A stretch of DNA of 60,381 bases from Actinomycetes bacterium (lineage in GTDB: Bacteria; Actinomycetota; Actinomycetes; S36-B12; GCA-2699445). The notes beneath the pieces were generated by a model, which was given only the letters and a program-made list of their open reading frames with translations, was not told the DNA's origin and did not search any database. Below, piece after piece: positions 60,358 through 60,381 of this stretch. Made by a program: the position numbers and the translations under genes. Each line of letters starts with the position of its first letter. Positions within the stretch are counted from its first letter, which is position 1. The stretch spans positions 1-60,381 of the forward strand of contig JAHZLH010000009.1 of the NCBI GenBank assembly GCA_022599915.1, written 5' to 3'.

Positions 60358-60381
60358 ATGAGTCTGCGGAAATCTGACCGG
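60358..60381 (+). CDS. start of a gene cut by the window edge
   Basis: Only eight codons (MSLRKSDR) are visible. The evidence for a real start is the TATCGT element with the 6-nt spacing used by 12 other genes of this window. In other actinobacteria a NUDIX hydrolase lies next to cca; that this is one cannot be tested here. Confidence 0.45.

Noticed and set aside
1-60381. tRNA, rRNA or CRISPR array
   Set aside because: No tRNA-like GGTTCRA-containing cloverleaf, no rRNA sequence and no regularly spaced direct repeats outside coding regions were found by reading. A tRNAscan-SE/Infernal run would be decisive.
1-60381. Insertion sequence, prophage or integrated element
   Set aside because: No transposase, integrase, terminal inverted repeats with target duplications or phage structural genes were recognised. 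Repeats seen are within genes or are operator-like.

Overview
The window looks like a chromosomal segment of an actinobacterium of moderate G+C (high fifties to about 60 % by eye, not computed). The strongest marker is the block from 40.8 to 56.3 kb: intein-bearing dnaB, rplI, rpsR, ssb, rpsF, then a GT87 glycosyltransferase, a class A penicillin-binding protein, a DUF5318 protein, a PadR regulator and myo-inositol-phosphate synthase. This is the order known from Mycobacterium tuberculosis Rv0046c-Rv0058, with exonuclease III and a FemX-like gene interposed. Ribosomal proteins, SSB, DnaB and CCA-adding enzyme point to a core, probably origin-proximal region. I see no transposase, integrase, phage gene, CRISPR array, tRNA or rRNA.

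Layout. 0-12 kb: the tail of a sortase-anchored (LAQTG) protein, a DUF4012 membrane protein, a nitrilase-family hydrolase divergent from a 14-TM MFS exporter, galE coupled to a DUF2127 membrane protein, cydDC without cydAB, an L-2-hydroxyglutarate oxidase and a PPK2 polyphosphate kinase. 12-18 kb: a GT2/DUF2304 pair, two exported proteins (one CAP-like, behind a leader with competing hairpins), a TreT-like glycosyltransferase, Pcm, an RpiB-like isomerase and an ElaA-like acetyltransferase. 18-24 kb: a MacB-type tripartite export operon, a Cys-repeat lipoprotein and small membrane proteins, one with an in-frame stop. 24-36 kb: an NmrA-like protein, another MFS exporter, a YheT-like hydrolase, a serine hydrolase, a decayed patch (a truncated GGDEF gene and a second remnant), an amine oxidase, a bestrophin-like membrane protein, an AlkA-type glycosylase and a hot-dog thioesterase. 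36-41 kb: a divergent pair of large exported repeat proteins, a seven-repeat beta-propeller fused to an FGE/SUMF1-like domain and a parallel beta-helix protein, separated by an operator-like intergenic region. 41-60 kb: the replication/translation/cell-wall block described above, an MFS transporter, CCA-adding enzyme, a sulfotransferase and the start of one more gene.

Three themes stand out. First, thirteen starts have a TANNNT hexamer ending 6-7 nt upstream, the arrangement of actinobacterial leaderless transcripts; this decides several starts and supports a 55-aa gene and the gene cut by the right edge. Second, dnaB is doubly notable: its P-loop is split by an intein with class 3 (W-C-T) features and a homing-endonuclease part that appears dead, and its upstream region carries a tightly spaced DnaA-box array. 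Third, several genes are broken or interrupted: a DUF2165 gene by an in-frame TAG, a dimethylformamidase-like lipoprotein by an in-frame TAA, and a GGDEF gene by an internal deletion with frameshift. These may be real decay, readthrough or assembly errors; the sequence alone does not decide.
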